A DNA stretch of 57,687 nucleotides from JANMOK01 sp031415055 (GTDB lineage: Bacteria; Pseudomonadota; Alphaproteobacteria; Rhodobacterales; Rhodobacteraceae): assembly GCA_031415055.1 (NCBI GenBank), contig JANOQZ010000005.1:1-57687 (forward strand), read 5' to 3'. The translations under genes and the position numbers were made by a program. Under the pieces are notes generated by a model. That model saw only the letters and a program-made list of their open reading frames with translations. It was not told where the DNA came from and did no database searches. Shown here piece by piece: positions 1-8,826 of this stretch (the stretch's first letter is position 1; each line of letters begins with the position of its first letter).

Positions 1-27
1 ACCGTTGTGAGGGTGCCGCATGTGATC

Positions 28-46
28 GGTGCGCAAAATGCGCACC
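28..46. repeat. Perfect 8-bp-stem palindrome, REP-like
   Basis: GGTGCGCAAAATGCGCACC forms an 8-bp perfect stem with a 3-nt loop and is followed by CTAC. A related hairpin (GGTGCGC, 4-nt loop, GCGCACC, preceded by TAG) occurs at 25244-25261. This suggests a dispersed palindromic element of this genome rather than a gene-specific operator. It could also act as a weak terminator for whatever lies left of the window. Confidence 0.5.
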
Positions 47-110
47 CTACCTACCACCAAAATCCGCCCGATCAGCGCCCGTTACATGCATGCCAAGGAG
101 GTGCGCCATT

Positions 111-356
111 ATGAAAACAGTCCCGATCCTGACAAATGATGATGAGGCCGAAGCCTTCCTCGCCCAAGACTTATCGAACCTCGACTTCACCCAGTTCCGC
201 AAAATCAACTGGGAAGCCCAGCCCAAAACCGCCCGCATCAACATGCGCCTGCCGCAAAAGCTGATGGATGCCCTCAAAGCCCGCGCCGCCGAACGCGGCA
301 TCCCCTATCAACGCCTGATCCGCGAGGCGATTGAGCGCGACATCAAGCGGCGTTGA
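111..356 (+). CDS. CopG/BrnA-type antitoxin, partner not visible
   Basis: An 81-residue protein with an acidic N-terminal half and a basic C-terminal ribbon-helix-helix-like segment (RINMRLPQKL, then a GIPYQRLIREAIERDI-type helix pair). This is the layout of CopG-family type II antitoxins, in which the C-terminal RHH binds the operator and the N-terminal part binds the toxin. The start was set at ATG 111 because a strong AAGGAGG lies just upstream; an in-frame ATG at 90 lies ahead of that site. In BrnTA-type pairs the toxin gene comes first, but none of the three forward frames of bases 1-110 ends in anything toxin-like. The partner is therefore outside the window or absent. The last 14 bases overlap the convergent plsC. 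Confidence 0.7.
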   Translation: MKTVPILTNDDEAEAFLAQDLSNLDFTQFRKINWEAQPKTARINMRLPQKLMDALKARAAERGIPYQRLIREAIERDIKRR

Positions 357-1068
357 ACACAAACCCCGCTTCCCGCATCAACCGATTGGAATTCTCCTCC
401 ACCAGCGGCTCGATCCTTGCCATGAACTCCTCAATCGCCAGCCCCGCCTTAATCACCGGCAAATATTCCACTACCGCCAGTCCCGGCCTGCGATACCAAC
501 TGCGCCGCGCCCAAAGCACCCCCACATTGGTCGCCGCTGGCACGCAATCCAGCCCCATGCGCGAATACAAAACCCCCGCACCTATCCGATAGGCCAGCTT
601 GGCCCCCGGCAAAACCCGCGTGCCTTGCGGATAAATCACCAACTGCCCTTTGTCAGCGGACTCTGACGCAACCTTTTCCACCATCGATTTCATCGCCGCC
701 GACTTTTTCCCACGCTTTACCGGAGCAGAACCAATCCGTATCGCATAGGCACCAATCACCGGCGCCCATTTCAGTTCGTTTTTCATGATGAATTTCACCC
801 GCGGCAGGTAATGCGCATGGATCATGATGTCCAGAAACGACATATGCTTGGAACAGACAATCACCTCGCCCTTTGGAATCTCGCCACGCACCTCGATGCG
901 GATGCCGCACAACACCCGCAACAGCCAGAATATCCACCGGCAGAAATGATGGATGGCGCTATACGCCCCTTCGCGTGACCACAAAGCTGCTGGTGCATAG
1001 ACAATCCCAAACACCACGATTGAAAGATACATGATTGCATCAAACAGGATCGAGCGGATCAATAACAT
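343..1068 (-). CDS. plsC: 1-acyl-sn-glycerol-3-phosphate acyltransferase
   Basis: A 241-residue membrane-associated acyltransferase of the PlsC/LPLAT family, which acylates lysophosphatidic acid to phosphatidic acid in phospholipid synthesis. Visible motifs are HMSFLD at residues 75-80 (the catalytic H-x4-D) and YPQGTR at about 146-151, the family's FPEGTR block with conservative changes. Hydrophobic segments lie near residues 8-30 and 43-55. It starts 11 bases after the ftsX stop and is probably cotranscribed as ftsE-ftsX-plsC, an order common in Rhodobacterales. Its 3' end overlaps the convergent antitoxin gene by 14 bases. Length matches the family. Confidence 0.9.
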   Translation of the reverse strand: MLLIRSILFDAIMYLSIVVFGIVYAPAALWSREGAYSAIHHFCRWIFWLLRVLCGIRIEVRGEIPKGEVIVCSKHMSFLDIMIHAHYLPRVKFIMKNELKWAPVIGAYAIRIGSAPVKRGKKSAAMKSMVEKVASESADKGQLVIYPQGTRVLPGAKLAYRIGAGVLYSRMGLDCVPAATNVGVLWARRSWYRRPGLAVVEYLPVIKAGLAIEEFMARIEPLVEENSNRLMREAGFVFNAA

Positions 1069-1078
1069 TGCAAAACTT

Positions 1079-1978
1079 TCACGACAAAGCCCGCAGATTG
1101 CGTAAAGCCGCGCGGCGGGTTGCTACAAACGCAGTCACCCCAGCAATAACCGGAATTGTCAGCGGTAAAAGCCACGCAAACCCGTCATAGCGCAGCGAAG
1201 GTAAAAACGACCCCTCCGCCGCTTTTGGCAACAAAACCAGCATCGCCATGCACAAAACCGCGCCCACCAGCGCCCCCGCCGCTGCCCGCAAGGTAAAGCG
1301 TCGCACGAATGCCCGCGCGATATAGGTGTCGGTCGCCCCGACCAACCGTAACGTGCCGATAATCCCAATGTTCGCCGCCAAAGCCGTCTGCGCCGCCAAA
1401 GTGACAATCGCCACGAAAGTCGTGCCAATCAGCGCCAGAGCCAGCAAGGTCACCCAGCGCAACTGGTTGGCAGACTTGACCAAGGGCAGCCGCCAGCGAT
1501 CGTGGTCGTCCCATACCGCCCCCGGCACCTCTGCTTTCAAGCGCAACAATAGACCGTCCAAATCTGGCCCGATCCCCTCCTCCTGCACTTCGATAACTCC
1601 CGGCAAGGGCAGGGCGGCGGCGGGGACGTCGGTTCCCAGCCAAGGCTGCAACAGATCCAGCTTTTCCGCGTCGCTGACCACCCGAAACGCGCCAATCCCC
1701 GGCGTGGTTTCCAGCACCCGCAGCACGGTTTCGACCTGCGCTTGCATTTGATCATTGGGAGCTGACACCCGCACTGTGGCCGTGCCTTCCAGGGCTGACG
1801 ACCAAGATTGCGCCAGTTTCCCCGCCGAAAGCGCCAAAGACAAAGCAAAAACCGCCAGAAACGCGACACATGCTGAGGCCAAAGCTGTCAGCCCGCCCGC
1901 CACACCCGAGGCCGGAACCACCCGATCCGCTCCGGATTCACCGATAAGGGCGACCATGATCCTGCGCAGAAACTGCAT
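1079..1978 (-). CDS. ftsX: Cell division protein FtsX (ABC permease subunit)
   Basis: A 299-residue inner-membrane protein with one N-terminal membrane segment (about 28-50), a periplasmic domain of about 110 residues, and three further membrane segments in the C-terminal half. This is the FtsX/MacB-type permease topology. With FtsE it couples the divisome to periplasmic amidase activation during septum splitting. The ATG at 1978 shares one base with the ftsE stop (TGATG); a GTG immediately upstream at 1981 is the alternative. Sequence conservation of FtsX is low, so the call leans on topology and the adjacent ftsE. Confidence 0.88.
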   Translation of the reverse strand: MQFLRRIMVALIGESGADRVVPASGVAGGLTALASACVAFLAVFALSLALSAGKLAQSWSSALEGTATVRVSAPNDQMQAQVETVLRVLETTPGIGAFRVVSDAEKLDLLQPWLGTDVPAAALPLPGVIEVQEEGIGPDLDGLLLRLKAEVPGAVWDDHDRWRLPLVKSANQLRWVTLLALALIGTTFVAIVTLAAQTALAANIGIIGTLRLVGATDTYIARAFVRRFTLRAAAGALVGAVLCMAMLVLLPKAAEGSFLPSLRYDGFAWLLPLTIPVIAGVTAFVATRRAALRNLRALS

Positions 1979-2655
1979 CACAATTCCGCCCCCGCCAATT
2001 GCAGTTCACCCTTTTGCAACCGCAAAACCCGCGCCGATACCAGCGATTTAGCCGCTCGGATCAGGTTCAAATCGTGGGTTGCGATCACAATTGTCTTGCC
2101 CAATTTGTTCAATTCGGCCAGCAAAGTCAGGATCCGCTGGCCCATCTCCCAATCGATATTGCCGGTCGGCTCGTCGGCGACAATCAAATCCGGTCCGCCA
2201 ATAATCGCCCGCGCCAGCGCCCCGCGTTGCCGTTCGCCGCCCGATAATTCCGGTGGCAAAGCGTCGGCGCGGTGCGATAAATCCACCCAAAGCAGCAGAT
2301 CGTTCAAATCCGCCTCATATTTCTCCGCCTTTTGCCCGACGACCGCCAACGGCAGCGCGATATTCTCGCGCAGACTCAAATGGTCCAAAAACTGGCAATC
2401 CTGATGCACAACGCCAATCTTGCGGCGCATTTTCGCAATCTCGTCGCGGGTTTGAGTTGTCGCGTCCTGACCAAATAACTTTACCGTTCCCAAAGTCGGT
2501 CGCAGCGCCGCGTGGCACAATTTCAGAAATGTCGTCTTGCCAGAACCCGAGGTTCCGGTCAGAAAATGAAACGATCCTGCCGGCAGCGTCACATTCATGT
2601 CGCGCAAGATTTCGGTTTTGCCGTAAGCAAACCCGGCATTCACAAATTCGATCAA
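1978..2655 (-). CDS. ftsE: Cell division ATP-binding protein FtsE
   Basis: A 225-residue ABC ATPase with Walker A GTSGSGKTT at about residues 34-42, signature LSGGERQR, Walker B LIVADEPTG and an H-loop in ATHD. It energises FtsX at the division septum. I chose the TTG at 2655 because AAGGAG lies nine bases before it and the resulting N-terminus (MIEFVNAGFAYG) matches the usual FtsE start. The reading frame stays open to another TTG at 2691, which would add 12 residues. The gene is translationally coupled to ftsX and divergent from the zinc-ribbon gene at 2814. Confidence 0.93.
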   Translation of the reverse strand: MIEFVNAGFAYGKTEILRDMNVTLPAGSFHFLTGTSGSGKTTFLKLCHAALRPTLGTVKLFGQDATTQTRDEIAKMRRKIGVVHQDCQFLDHLSLRENIALPLAVVGQKAEKYEADLNDLLLWVDLSHRADALPPELSGGERQRGALARAIIGGPDLIVADEPTGNIDWEMGQRILTLLAELNKLGKTIVIATHDLNLIRAAKSLVSARVLRLQKGELQLAGAEL

Positions 2656-2813
2656 ACCGCCCTGCTCCTTGTTTTGGCTCAAGTCTGGCAAACCGCCGCC
2701 AGATGTGCAAGGGCAGCAACACGTTGAAACCCAATTGGATCACCCGGTTTACAGGGGCGATGCGAAGCATTAACCGTTGTGCAACGAAAAAAATTCTGCG
2801 AGGCGAGCATAAA

Positions 2814-3782
2814 ATGCGGCTGATTTGTCCTTCCTGCCGGGCGCAATACGAAGTCGATGACGATGCCATTCCCGCCGAAGGCCGCGATGTGCAATGCGGC
2901 TCGTGCTCGACGACGTGGTTTCAAGAGCACGCTTTGACCTTGTCTGGTGCCATCCAAGCCCCGGTCAGCGAAAGTTCAAAACCGGTGTTTCGCCACCAAA
3001 GCGTCGCTAGCAGCGGCATTCCCGCGCCCCAACCGATGCCCGACGACAGCGCCGCCGACCGCGACAAACTTCTGCGCGAAATCCGTGCCGAAGCGGAAGA
3101 AGAAATCAAGGCCGCGCCCGCCTCGCGTATCGAACGCGAACCCTTGCCAAATGATTCCGGCCCAAACCCCAGCGTTGTGCGTTTCGCCCCGGTCCCAACT
3201 GCCGCCGACAGCGCTATGCCCGCCGAAACGGCGCTGGATACCAGTGATGTGCATTCCTACGGCGAAAATCGCCCCGAAAATCGCAAAGACGCACCGATAA
3301 CCGCGGCGCCCGACTCTAGTACCAGCGGCGAAGAATCCTTCATTCAGAATCTGCGCAGTCAAATCGAAGAGCAGGAAAAGCAATCGGGCGCGTTTACCAC
3401 GACGCGCTCGTCGTCCGTCATTTCCGCCGCCGAAAGAGCGGGCATTACCATTGATCCGGCCAAGGTCACGCCGCCACCCAGCGACAGCGTTCGCAATGAA
3501 AATGTGCAGCGCACCATCCGCGACCTCGGCTCTACCCCCGAACCCGCGCCGCGTCGCCGGTCCTATTCGGTTGGCGTCTATTCGGCTGCAGTTTTGTTCC
3601 TGTTGGCCTTGGCCGCCTATTTGCTGCGGGTCGAGATCGGCAATTATTACCCCGCCGCCGCACCTTGGTTGGCGAAATACGCCGGTGTTGTGGACAGTAT
3701 GCGCCTGCTGGTGCAAGACCTGTGGACCTATGCAAGCAACTGGGTGATGGGATTGATTGGATCAGACGCTCCCACGACGTAG
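2814..3782 (+). CDS. MJ0042-type zinc-ribbon, single-pass membrane protein
   Basis: A 322-residue protein whose first 35 residues form a zinc ribbon (Cys5, Cys8, Cys28, Cys31; CPSC...CGSC). A long polar Pro/Ala/Glu-rich linker follows, then one membrane segment at about 253-272 and a 49-residue tail. The ATG at 2814 was chosen because it places the zinc ribbon at the N-terminus; the frame is open upstream to 2253, but that stretch overlaps ftsE and looks non-coding. Zinc-ribbon proteins of this architecture commonly sit divergent from ftsE in Rhodobacterales. Function unknown; the topology would put the ribbon in the cytoplasm and the tail in the periplasm. Confidence 0.85.
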   Translation: MRLICPSCRAQYEVDDDAIPAEGRDVQCGSCSTTWFQEHALTLSGAIQAPVSESSKPVFRHQSVASSGIPAPQPMPDDSAADRDKLLREIRAEAEEEIKAAPASRIEREPLPNDSGPNPSVVRFAPVPTAADSAMPAETALDTSDVHSYGENRPENRKDAPITAAPDSSTSGEESFIQNLRSQIEEQEKQSGAFTTTRSSSVISAAERAGITIDPAKVTPPPSDSVRNENVQRTIRDLGSTPEPAPRRRSYSVGVYSAAVLFLLALAAYLLRVEIGNYYPAAAPWLAKYAGVVDSMRLLVQDLWTYASNWVMGLIGSDAPTT

Positions 3783-3862
3783 GAGCGTGGCCGCACACAC
3801 CAAATTTCAACGACCGAGGCAAGATTGAAGCTGCGTCCAAAGGTGTTGCCAAAGGTAAGCAC

Positions 3863-4342
3863 TCATTCCGTCATTTCCGACAGCCGCGTGATTTCGGCCT
3901 GATATATCTTTTCCCGTTCTGGCCATTTGCTTTTGATAAAGGCAACGACGGCAGCAATCTCATCGTCGCTTAAGATTCCGGCAAACGGCTGCATATCGCT
4001 TTCATAGTCCTCACCCGCATAGGGCTGGAGACCATTCTTGATGATGCCAAAAATAACGCCGTCGGCATGATGCCAAGTATGTCCCGACGCGTCTTGCGGT
4101 GGCGCTGGCAAGCGACCGTTTTCCTTTGGCGATTTCCAATTCGCCTGCCCTTCAAGTTTCGCGCCGTGACAACTTGCACAGGCGTTGCCATAAACAACCT
4201 GGCCTTGCTCGATCTGTGCTTCGGCACGTTTTGCATTCCAATCAATGATTGCAGATACGCCAACAGCAACAACAACTGCCGCGACCGCAAGCGAGCCAAG
4301 AAAGCCCGCTTGCGTCAATTTTTTCAGTCGTGCTGCAATCAT
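3863..4342 (-). CDS. Membrane-anchored monohaem cytochrome c
   Basis: A 159-residue class I cytochrome c with an N-terminal membrane anchor (about 12-33) and a haem attachment site CASCH at 55-59. A likely axial Met follows in SDMQPFAG, then a C-terminal helix typical of the fold. The soluble domain should face the periplasm and carry electrons. ATG 4342 overlaps the stop of the BNR-repeat gene in ATGA, so the two are translationally coupled; the longer frame upstream was rejected because it only overlaps that gene. The cytochrome-plus-BNR pairing recurs in metal-related and respiratory gene sets, but nothing here fixes the redox partner. Confidence 0.88.
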   Translation of the reverse strand: MIAARLKKLTQAGFLGSLAVAAVVVAVGVSAIIDWNAKRAEAQIEQGQVVYGNACASCHGAKLEGQANWKSPKENGRLPAPPQDASGHTWHHADGVIFGIIKNGLQPYAGEDYESDMQPFAGILSDDEIAAVVAFIKSKWPEREKIYQAEITRLSEMTE

Positions 4343-5250
4343 GGCGTCACTTCGCCCAGAATGTGCCAGTCCAAACCACCATTCTCGCTTAGAAAAACTT
4401 TCTGATCGTGTGTGGTCAGCGCCAGCCGCAATGGCGTTGAGGAATCTATCGCCATATGCAGCGGGATGCTCTCGCCGAATGCATTGGACAGCGGTTGCCA
4501 CTGACCAAGTTCATCCTCTTTGGATTCCATAAGGCCCTGACCCAGAACGAAAACAAAAATGATCCCATCCGACCCGGTCCTGACGGTTGAAACGACTTGC
4601 CCGGCGAACCCGGCAGATACCCAACCTTGCCCGGAATCTTCACTGACGAATAAGCCATCTTCACTTGCCACAAACAGTCGACCTGCCGAAACCGACGACG
4701 TAGCGATGGTGATTGCCTTTTCCGGCAGTTCTCCTGAAACCGACCAACTATGACCACCGTCGTGACTGACCTGCAAAGCGCCGTAGTTGCCATAGATCGT
4801 TGCCGGATCAGCCAGACTGACATCCATCTGATGAAAGTCGACCGGCCCACCCGCGCCTTCGGATATCATGTTCCACGTCGCGCCGCCGTCGCGCGACCGC
4901 AAGACGCCGGAATTTCCACCTTCTGCCGGATGCCCGCTGCCATAGTAGGAAAGCGCATCCGAAGGATCGACCGAAAACCCCATATAATCCTGAATTTCCG
5001 ACACAAGCGTCGCTTCGCCGACTTTGTCTACCGCGAACAGACCATGGTGGGTTGCCAATAAAAGCGCCGCCGATCCAGCCCGATTGAAGGCAATGCCGTG
5101 GTAGTGCGTGTGTTGACTCAATGTAGCCAGTGGTTCGGCCCTTGCAGATGTAAAAACACCCAGCATCACGAATATTGCCACGCCCAAAACGAAGTTGGAT
5201 TTCCAAAATTTGTGCAGCCGTGCGCCGCGATTGACATAAGTTTTCGACAT
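4339..5250 (-). CDS. Secreted BNR-repeat (F510_1955-type) protein
   Basis: A 303-residue exported protein with a signal sequence (about 20-39, ending near ARA-EP). At least four Asp-box/BNR motifs follow: SRDGGATW, SHDGGHSW, SEDSGQGW and SENGGLDW, indicating a sialidase-like beta-propeller. Proteins of this kind are often named F510_1955 family glycosylhydrolase, but no sialidase Arg triad or other catalytic set can be identified, so enzyme activity is unproven. The start at 5250 is preferred over the ATG at 5256 because AGGAGG sits seven bases ahead of 5250. Coupled by ATGA overlap to the downstream cytochrome c gene. Confidence 0.8.
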   Translation of the reverse strand: MSKTYVNRGARLHKFWKSNFVLGVAIFVMLGVFTSARAEPLATLSQHTHYHGIAFNRAGSAALLLATHHGLFAVDKVGEATLVSEIQDYMGFSVDPSDALSYYGSGHPAEGGNSGVLRSRDGGATWNMISEGAGGPVDFHQMDVSLADPATIYGNYGALQVSHDGGHSWSVSGELPEKAITIATSSVSAGRLFVASEDGLFVSEDSGQGWVSAGFAGQVVSTVRTGSDGIIFVFVLGQGLMESKEDELGQWQPLSNAFGESIPLHMAIDSSTPLRLALTTHDQKVFLSENGGLDWHILGEVTP

Positions 5251-5388
5251 TTTCATGCCTCCTGAGAATTTGAATCTGGTTTGCCAAATTGTCGAGTGAT
5301 ACCGCGCTAAAGGGGCGTTCGCTTTGCAAAGTGCAAGAACAGTGATCCGCTGGATGGTCAGCGGCGCGGCCCGACTGCTATCACCGAT

Positions 5389-5709
5389 TCAGGCGCGCGG
5401 CGGTGGATAGTCTACTGGAACGAAAGCCGATTTCGCGCCGTTACTATTCAAGTCAAAAGAAATTCGCGCTTTCGGCGGATCAAGCAGTGGAAACGTCAAT
5501 TCTGCGGCGGGTCGCAATACCGCGCAACCCGCCATTGTGGCACAATCGCCGAAACTTTTTTCTTCCATTGCATGGCATGTAACATTGTCGCCTTGCATCA
5601 GCGCATGACAACTTTCCAACTCGTCCAATGGCATTGCATCCGCCATTTTAGGCAGGTTCGCAAAAACCATGACAGCCAGCAATGCAAACAAGCGGAACGA
5701 AGTTTTCAT
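5389..5709 (-). CDS. Small secreted Cys/Met-rich protein, unknown
   Basis: A 106-residue protein with a clear N-terminal signal sequence (MKTSFRLFALLAVMVFANL..., cleavage near ADA). It has four cysteines in a short central region (SCHALM, TCHAM, DCATM, GCAVL), each near Met or His. Such spacing would suit metal binding or two disulfides in the periplasm. The ATG at 5709 was chosen because it places the signal peptide at the N-terminus; GGAAG lies 11 bases ahead. It reads in the same direction as the BNR/cytochrome pair, 138 bases before the BNR start, and may belong to the same unit. I do not recognise a family. Confidence 0.6.
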   Translation of the reverse strand: MKTSFRLFALLAVMVFANLPKMADAMPLDELESCHALMQGDNVTCHAMEEKSFGDCATMAGCAVLRPAAELTFPLLDPPKARISFDLNSNGAKSAFVPVDYPPPRA

Positions 5710-5830
5710 AAGCCGACGAGCTTCCAATTGGCCGATCAAGTCAATAGGCACCCGTGTCACAGGTTCGGGATCATCCAAAATTTCACTACCTGCAGGGTCT
5801 GTGGAACCGTGTATTCCCGCACCAGCCGCC

Positions 5831-6178
5831 CTATTTCCCAGCCACTCGCTTCAGCTTGGGCTTTTTCGGAACCGGCAATGGCAAGGCCTGTGCGGTTGCC
5901 CGCACTAGCCCCGAAAACCACTCGCCATCGTCCCACAAATCTTCGCTGATCAGGAAACTGGGCTTGGCCCCGTTATAAGCGAACCCCTCGGTGACCGCGC
6001 CAATATACGCCCGGCCAGCCTCGGTTGGCTTCAAAAACACCTGATCGTCACAAATCAGCGCCACAATCTTGCTATCACAATACAACCCATATTCGCCAAA
6101 CATTTTGGCGGCTCGAACATTCCCCGCGCCTGTCAGTTGATCGACTATGAAATCCACCGTGCTTTGTCTCGTCGACAT
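5831..6178 (-). CDS. TfoX/Sxy N-terminal domain protein
   Basis: A 115-residue protein matching the TfoX N-terminal domain: KMFGEYGLYCDSKIVALICDD and FLKPTEAGR are the family's characteristic blocks. Full-length TfoX/Sxy proteins activate CRP-S competence genes in gammaproteobacteria. Single-domain versions like this one are widespread and of unknown role. The gene starts 14 bases after the upstream DUF4175 gene, so they are probably cotranscribed. The basic C-terminal tail (KKPKLKRVAGK) could contact nucleic acid, but this is inference. Confidence 0.85.
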   Translation of the reverse strand: MSTRQSTVDFIVDQLTGAGNVRAAKMFGEYGLYCDSKIVALICDDQVFLKPTEAGRAYIGAVTEGFAYNGAKPSFLISEDLWDDGEWFSGLVRATAQALPLPVPKKPKLKRVAGK

Positions 6179-6192
6179 CTGCCCGCCCCGAC

Positions 6193-8796
6193 CTAAAACC
6201 GCTCCAACAACCGCTTCAAATAGTCCAGTTCCAATTTTGGTCGAGTCTGCTCACCGGCGCGGCGGCGAATCTCGTCCAACAACTCACGGGCCCGCTGCAA
6301 GGCTTCTTCGCCCGGCAACAACTGGTCGTTGCTGAAGATCGAGCCATTGGTGCCAATCGGTCGCCCCAGCGGATCGCGCGAATCCGTCTCTGACTCGCCG
6401 CTTTGCATGCCTTCACCAGGTTGACGGCCCTGCGATTGTGCCTGTTGCTGCATTTCCTCGGCCAAGCCTCGCAGACCTTGGCGCAATTGCTCCAGAGCAT
6501 CGGCCTGCTCGTCCAACGCGCCGCTCAATTCGTTGTCCTGCAAATTGTCGCGCGCCCCGCCCATGTTGCGCTCGGCTTGCCGCAAGGCATCACGGGCGTC
6601 TTTGCCCGCATCGCCCGTGGCACCCGGCAAGCCCTGCTGCAAGTCTTCCAGCAACTGCCGCAATGCTTCCTGTCGCCCGGCCAATTCGCTTGGGCTCATG
6701 CCACCCTGCATCTCGCCCTCTCCCGGCATCTGCCCTTGGGGACCCTGTCCCTCCGGCCCGCCGCGCTGATCGCCTTGCTGGCCCGGCTGCCCGTTGCGAC
6801 CCTGTTGAAACTGTTCCTGCAATTTGCGGAACGCGTCATCCGCCAAATCCTGCTGTTGGCGCAGCATATCTTGCAACTCCTGCATGGTCTGGGCACCCTC
6901 GCCCTGTTGACCTTGACCTTGCTGCCCCTGCTGCATGGTCATCTGCATGTTTTCCATCATCCGACGAAGCTGTTCGAGCAAAGCCTGCGCTTCTTCGGTC
7001 TGCCCATTCTCCGCCAATCGTTGAATTTCATCCAACATCGCCTGCAATTGGTCTTCGGTGATGGTCTGCTGGTCCTGATTTTCGGCCTGCTGCTGTTCGC
7101 CGTTCTTCATCGCCTCTTGGGCCATCTGTTGCATGTATTTCTGCATGGCCTCGCGTAATTCGTCGGTCAACTGGGCAATTTCCTCATCGGTCGCGCCGTT
7201 TTCCAGCGCTTCCGACAACCGCTCCTGCGCCCGACGCAATGCCTCCGCCGCATCAGACAAATCGCCTTCTTCAATCTTCAAGGCCACCGTCCACAGCAAT
7301 TCCGCCAAATCGTCAATTTCCGGCTTATCCAGCCCGTTCTCCCGCGCATAACCCAAGCGGTGAATCGCGGTTCGTGCCAGCAAATAAGCCGAGCGGTCGA
7401 CGAATATATCTTCGGGATACCAGGTCGAAGACTTAAGCACCCGCTCAACCCGCTGCCCATTCTCTGGCGACCACAGCAAATCGCGTCGTTGCTCCACTAT
7501 CGCTGCCGCCAGCGGATCAAAAAACCGCCGCGACGGCAGTGCCGCAACCAGCTCCTGCGCAACCCCAATTTGATCCGCCGCATCCCGCGCGTGGAGCGTC
7601 AATATTACCGGCAAACCGGCCCAGACGTGCTTGCTGAAATCTTCCACCATCATCTCGGCAATCTCACCCGTTCCCCCGGTCACTGGCAGGGGCAGCGAGG
7701 CCACCAAAGGCTCTTGCGCTACAGGGTTCGCCACCAGCCCGTATCGCTGCTCCAGCGCGTCCATATCAAGCCTGATCTCAACCCAAGCCTCGACCACGCC
7801 ATAGTCGTCGCCAGCGGTGTATTTCAACTGCATCGCGCCCGACACAGCGCGGGAAACCGGCTCGGTCAAAGCGATTGTCGGCGGTGCATCGGGCGTAACA
7901 TTGAACGCCCATTCCGCCATCTGCCCATCGGGACCGTTCAACTTCAATGCACCGCTTCGGGTCACAACCAAAGCCGCGTCCTGAATTCCGGTCGCTGATT
8001 GCGTTATCGGTGTTAAGCCGCCGGATACATCTTCGACCAATCCAACACCTTCCGACCCGCCATAAACGCGAATTGAAATGTCTGTCCCGACCGGGACCGT
8101 CAACGCGCCCTTGCCGACCAGTTCCGACAGATACAACGGCGGTTTACCGGTATAGGCGGGCGGATTGGCCCAAGCCTCAAACGTCGGCCCGCTGGCTAAA
8201 ACCGCACCATCGGGCACCGCCGCCAAAGCCTGTTCCAGCGAGGCGACGCTGCCACCACGGGCAAACAATGCCGCCGCAGCGAGGGCAATCACGCCAATCA
8301 GGCGCAAGCCCCATGGGTCGTATTTGGCCAGTTTCAAATCCGGCAACGCGGTCTTGGCTTTCAGCGCCGCATCCGTCATCCGCCGCAGATGCAGCGCCCA
8401 AACCCGCAGTGCGGCAGGGTCGCTATTCCCCATCACTTGCCGGTCATCCATCGCCGCCAGCGGTCTCCCGGGCAAGGCATCGTCGATCCGCTGTTCCGCC
8501 TCCGGCAAACTTGGCCAGCGGAATTTCCACAGGCCCAATGCGGCCAATCCGACCGCAAATGCCGCCAACAAACCTACGGCAATTTTGGCCCAAAACGCGG
8601 GCAATGCCGCGAATGCATCGAACTTGGCGAGGGCGAAAAAGATGAAAACTAGCGACCACAACGGCCAAAACGCGCGAGCAAACCGCTCACTCGCCAATGC
8701 CAGCCGGGTCACAGAAATGCGCCGCGCCAGTGCCGCGCGGGCATTGCGGACGTCCGACGGTTGGTCGCGCCAAGACTGGGATCGTCGTTTCTCCAT
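6193..8796 (-). CDS. DUF4175 / TIGR02302 family membrane protein
   Basis: An 867-residue protein with two membrane segments at about 40-90 and a third near 170-185. A large extracytoplasmic beta-rich region follows to about 540, then a long alpha-helical, Gln/Met/Glu-rich low-complexity tail (many QQ, QGQQ and MQ runs from about 540 to 780). This layout identifies the alphaproteobacterial TIGR02302/DUF4175 family, whose function is unknown and which usually follows lysA. ATG 8796 was preferred over the adjacent TTG at 8799. The gene begins 30 bases after the lysA stop and likely ends the arg/lys operon together with the TfoX-domain gene. Confidence 0.88.
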   Translation of the reverse strand: MEKRRSQSWRDQPSDVRNARAALARRISVTRLALASERFARAFWPLWSLVFIFFALAKFDAFAALPAFWAKIAVGLLAAFAVGLAALGLWKFRWPSLPEAEQRIDDALPGRPLAAMDDRQVMGNSDPAALRVWALHLRRMTDAALKAKTALPDLKLAKYDPWGLRLIGVIALAAAALFARGGSVASLEQALAAVPDGAVLASGPTFEAWANPPAYTGKPPLYLSELVGKGALTVPVGTDISIRVYGGSEGVGLVEDVSGGLTPITQSATGIQDAALVVTRSGALKLNGPDGQMAEWAFNVTPDAPPTIALTEPVSRAVSGAMQLKYTAGDDYGVVEAWVEIRLDMDALEQRYGLVANPVAQEPLVASLPLPVTGGTGEIAEMMVEDFSKHVWAGLPVILTLHARDAADQIGVAQELVAALPSRRFFDPLAAAIVEQRRDLLWSPENGQRVERVLKSSTWYPEDIFVDRSAYLLARTAIHRLGYARENGLDKPEIDDLAELLWTVALKIEEGDLSDAAEALRRAQERLSEALENGATDEEIAQLTDELREAMQKYMQQMAQEAMKNGEQQQAENQDQQTITEDQLQAMLDEIQRLAENGQTEEAQALLEQLRRMMENMQMTMQQGQQGQGQQGEGAQTMQELQDMLRQQQDLADDAFRKLQEQFQQGRNGQPGQQGDQRGGPEGQGPQGQMPGEGEMQGGMSPSELAGRQEALRQLLEDLQQGLPGATGDAGKDARDALRQAERNMGGARDNLQDNELSGALDEQADALEQLRQGLRGLAEEMQQQAQSQGRQPGEGMQSGESETDSRDPLGRPIGTNGSIFSNDQLLPGEEALQRARELLDEIRRRAGEQTRPKLELDYLKRLLERF

Positions 8797-8826
8797 CAAG
8801 CCTCCGATGGGCGGGCCGCCGTGACC

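Noticed and set aside
5710..5778. N-terminal extension of the small secreted protein
   Set aside because: Starting at 5778 would put 23 polar residues ahead of a clear signal peptide.
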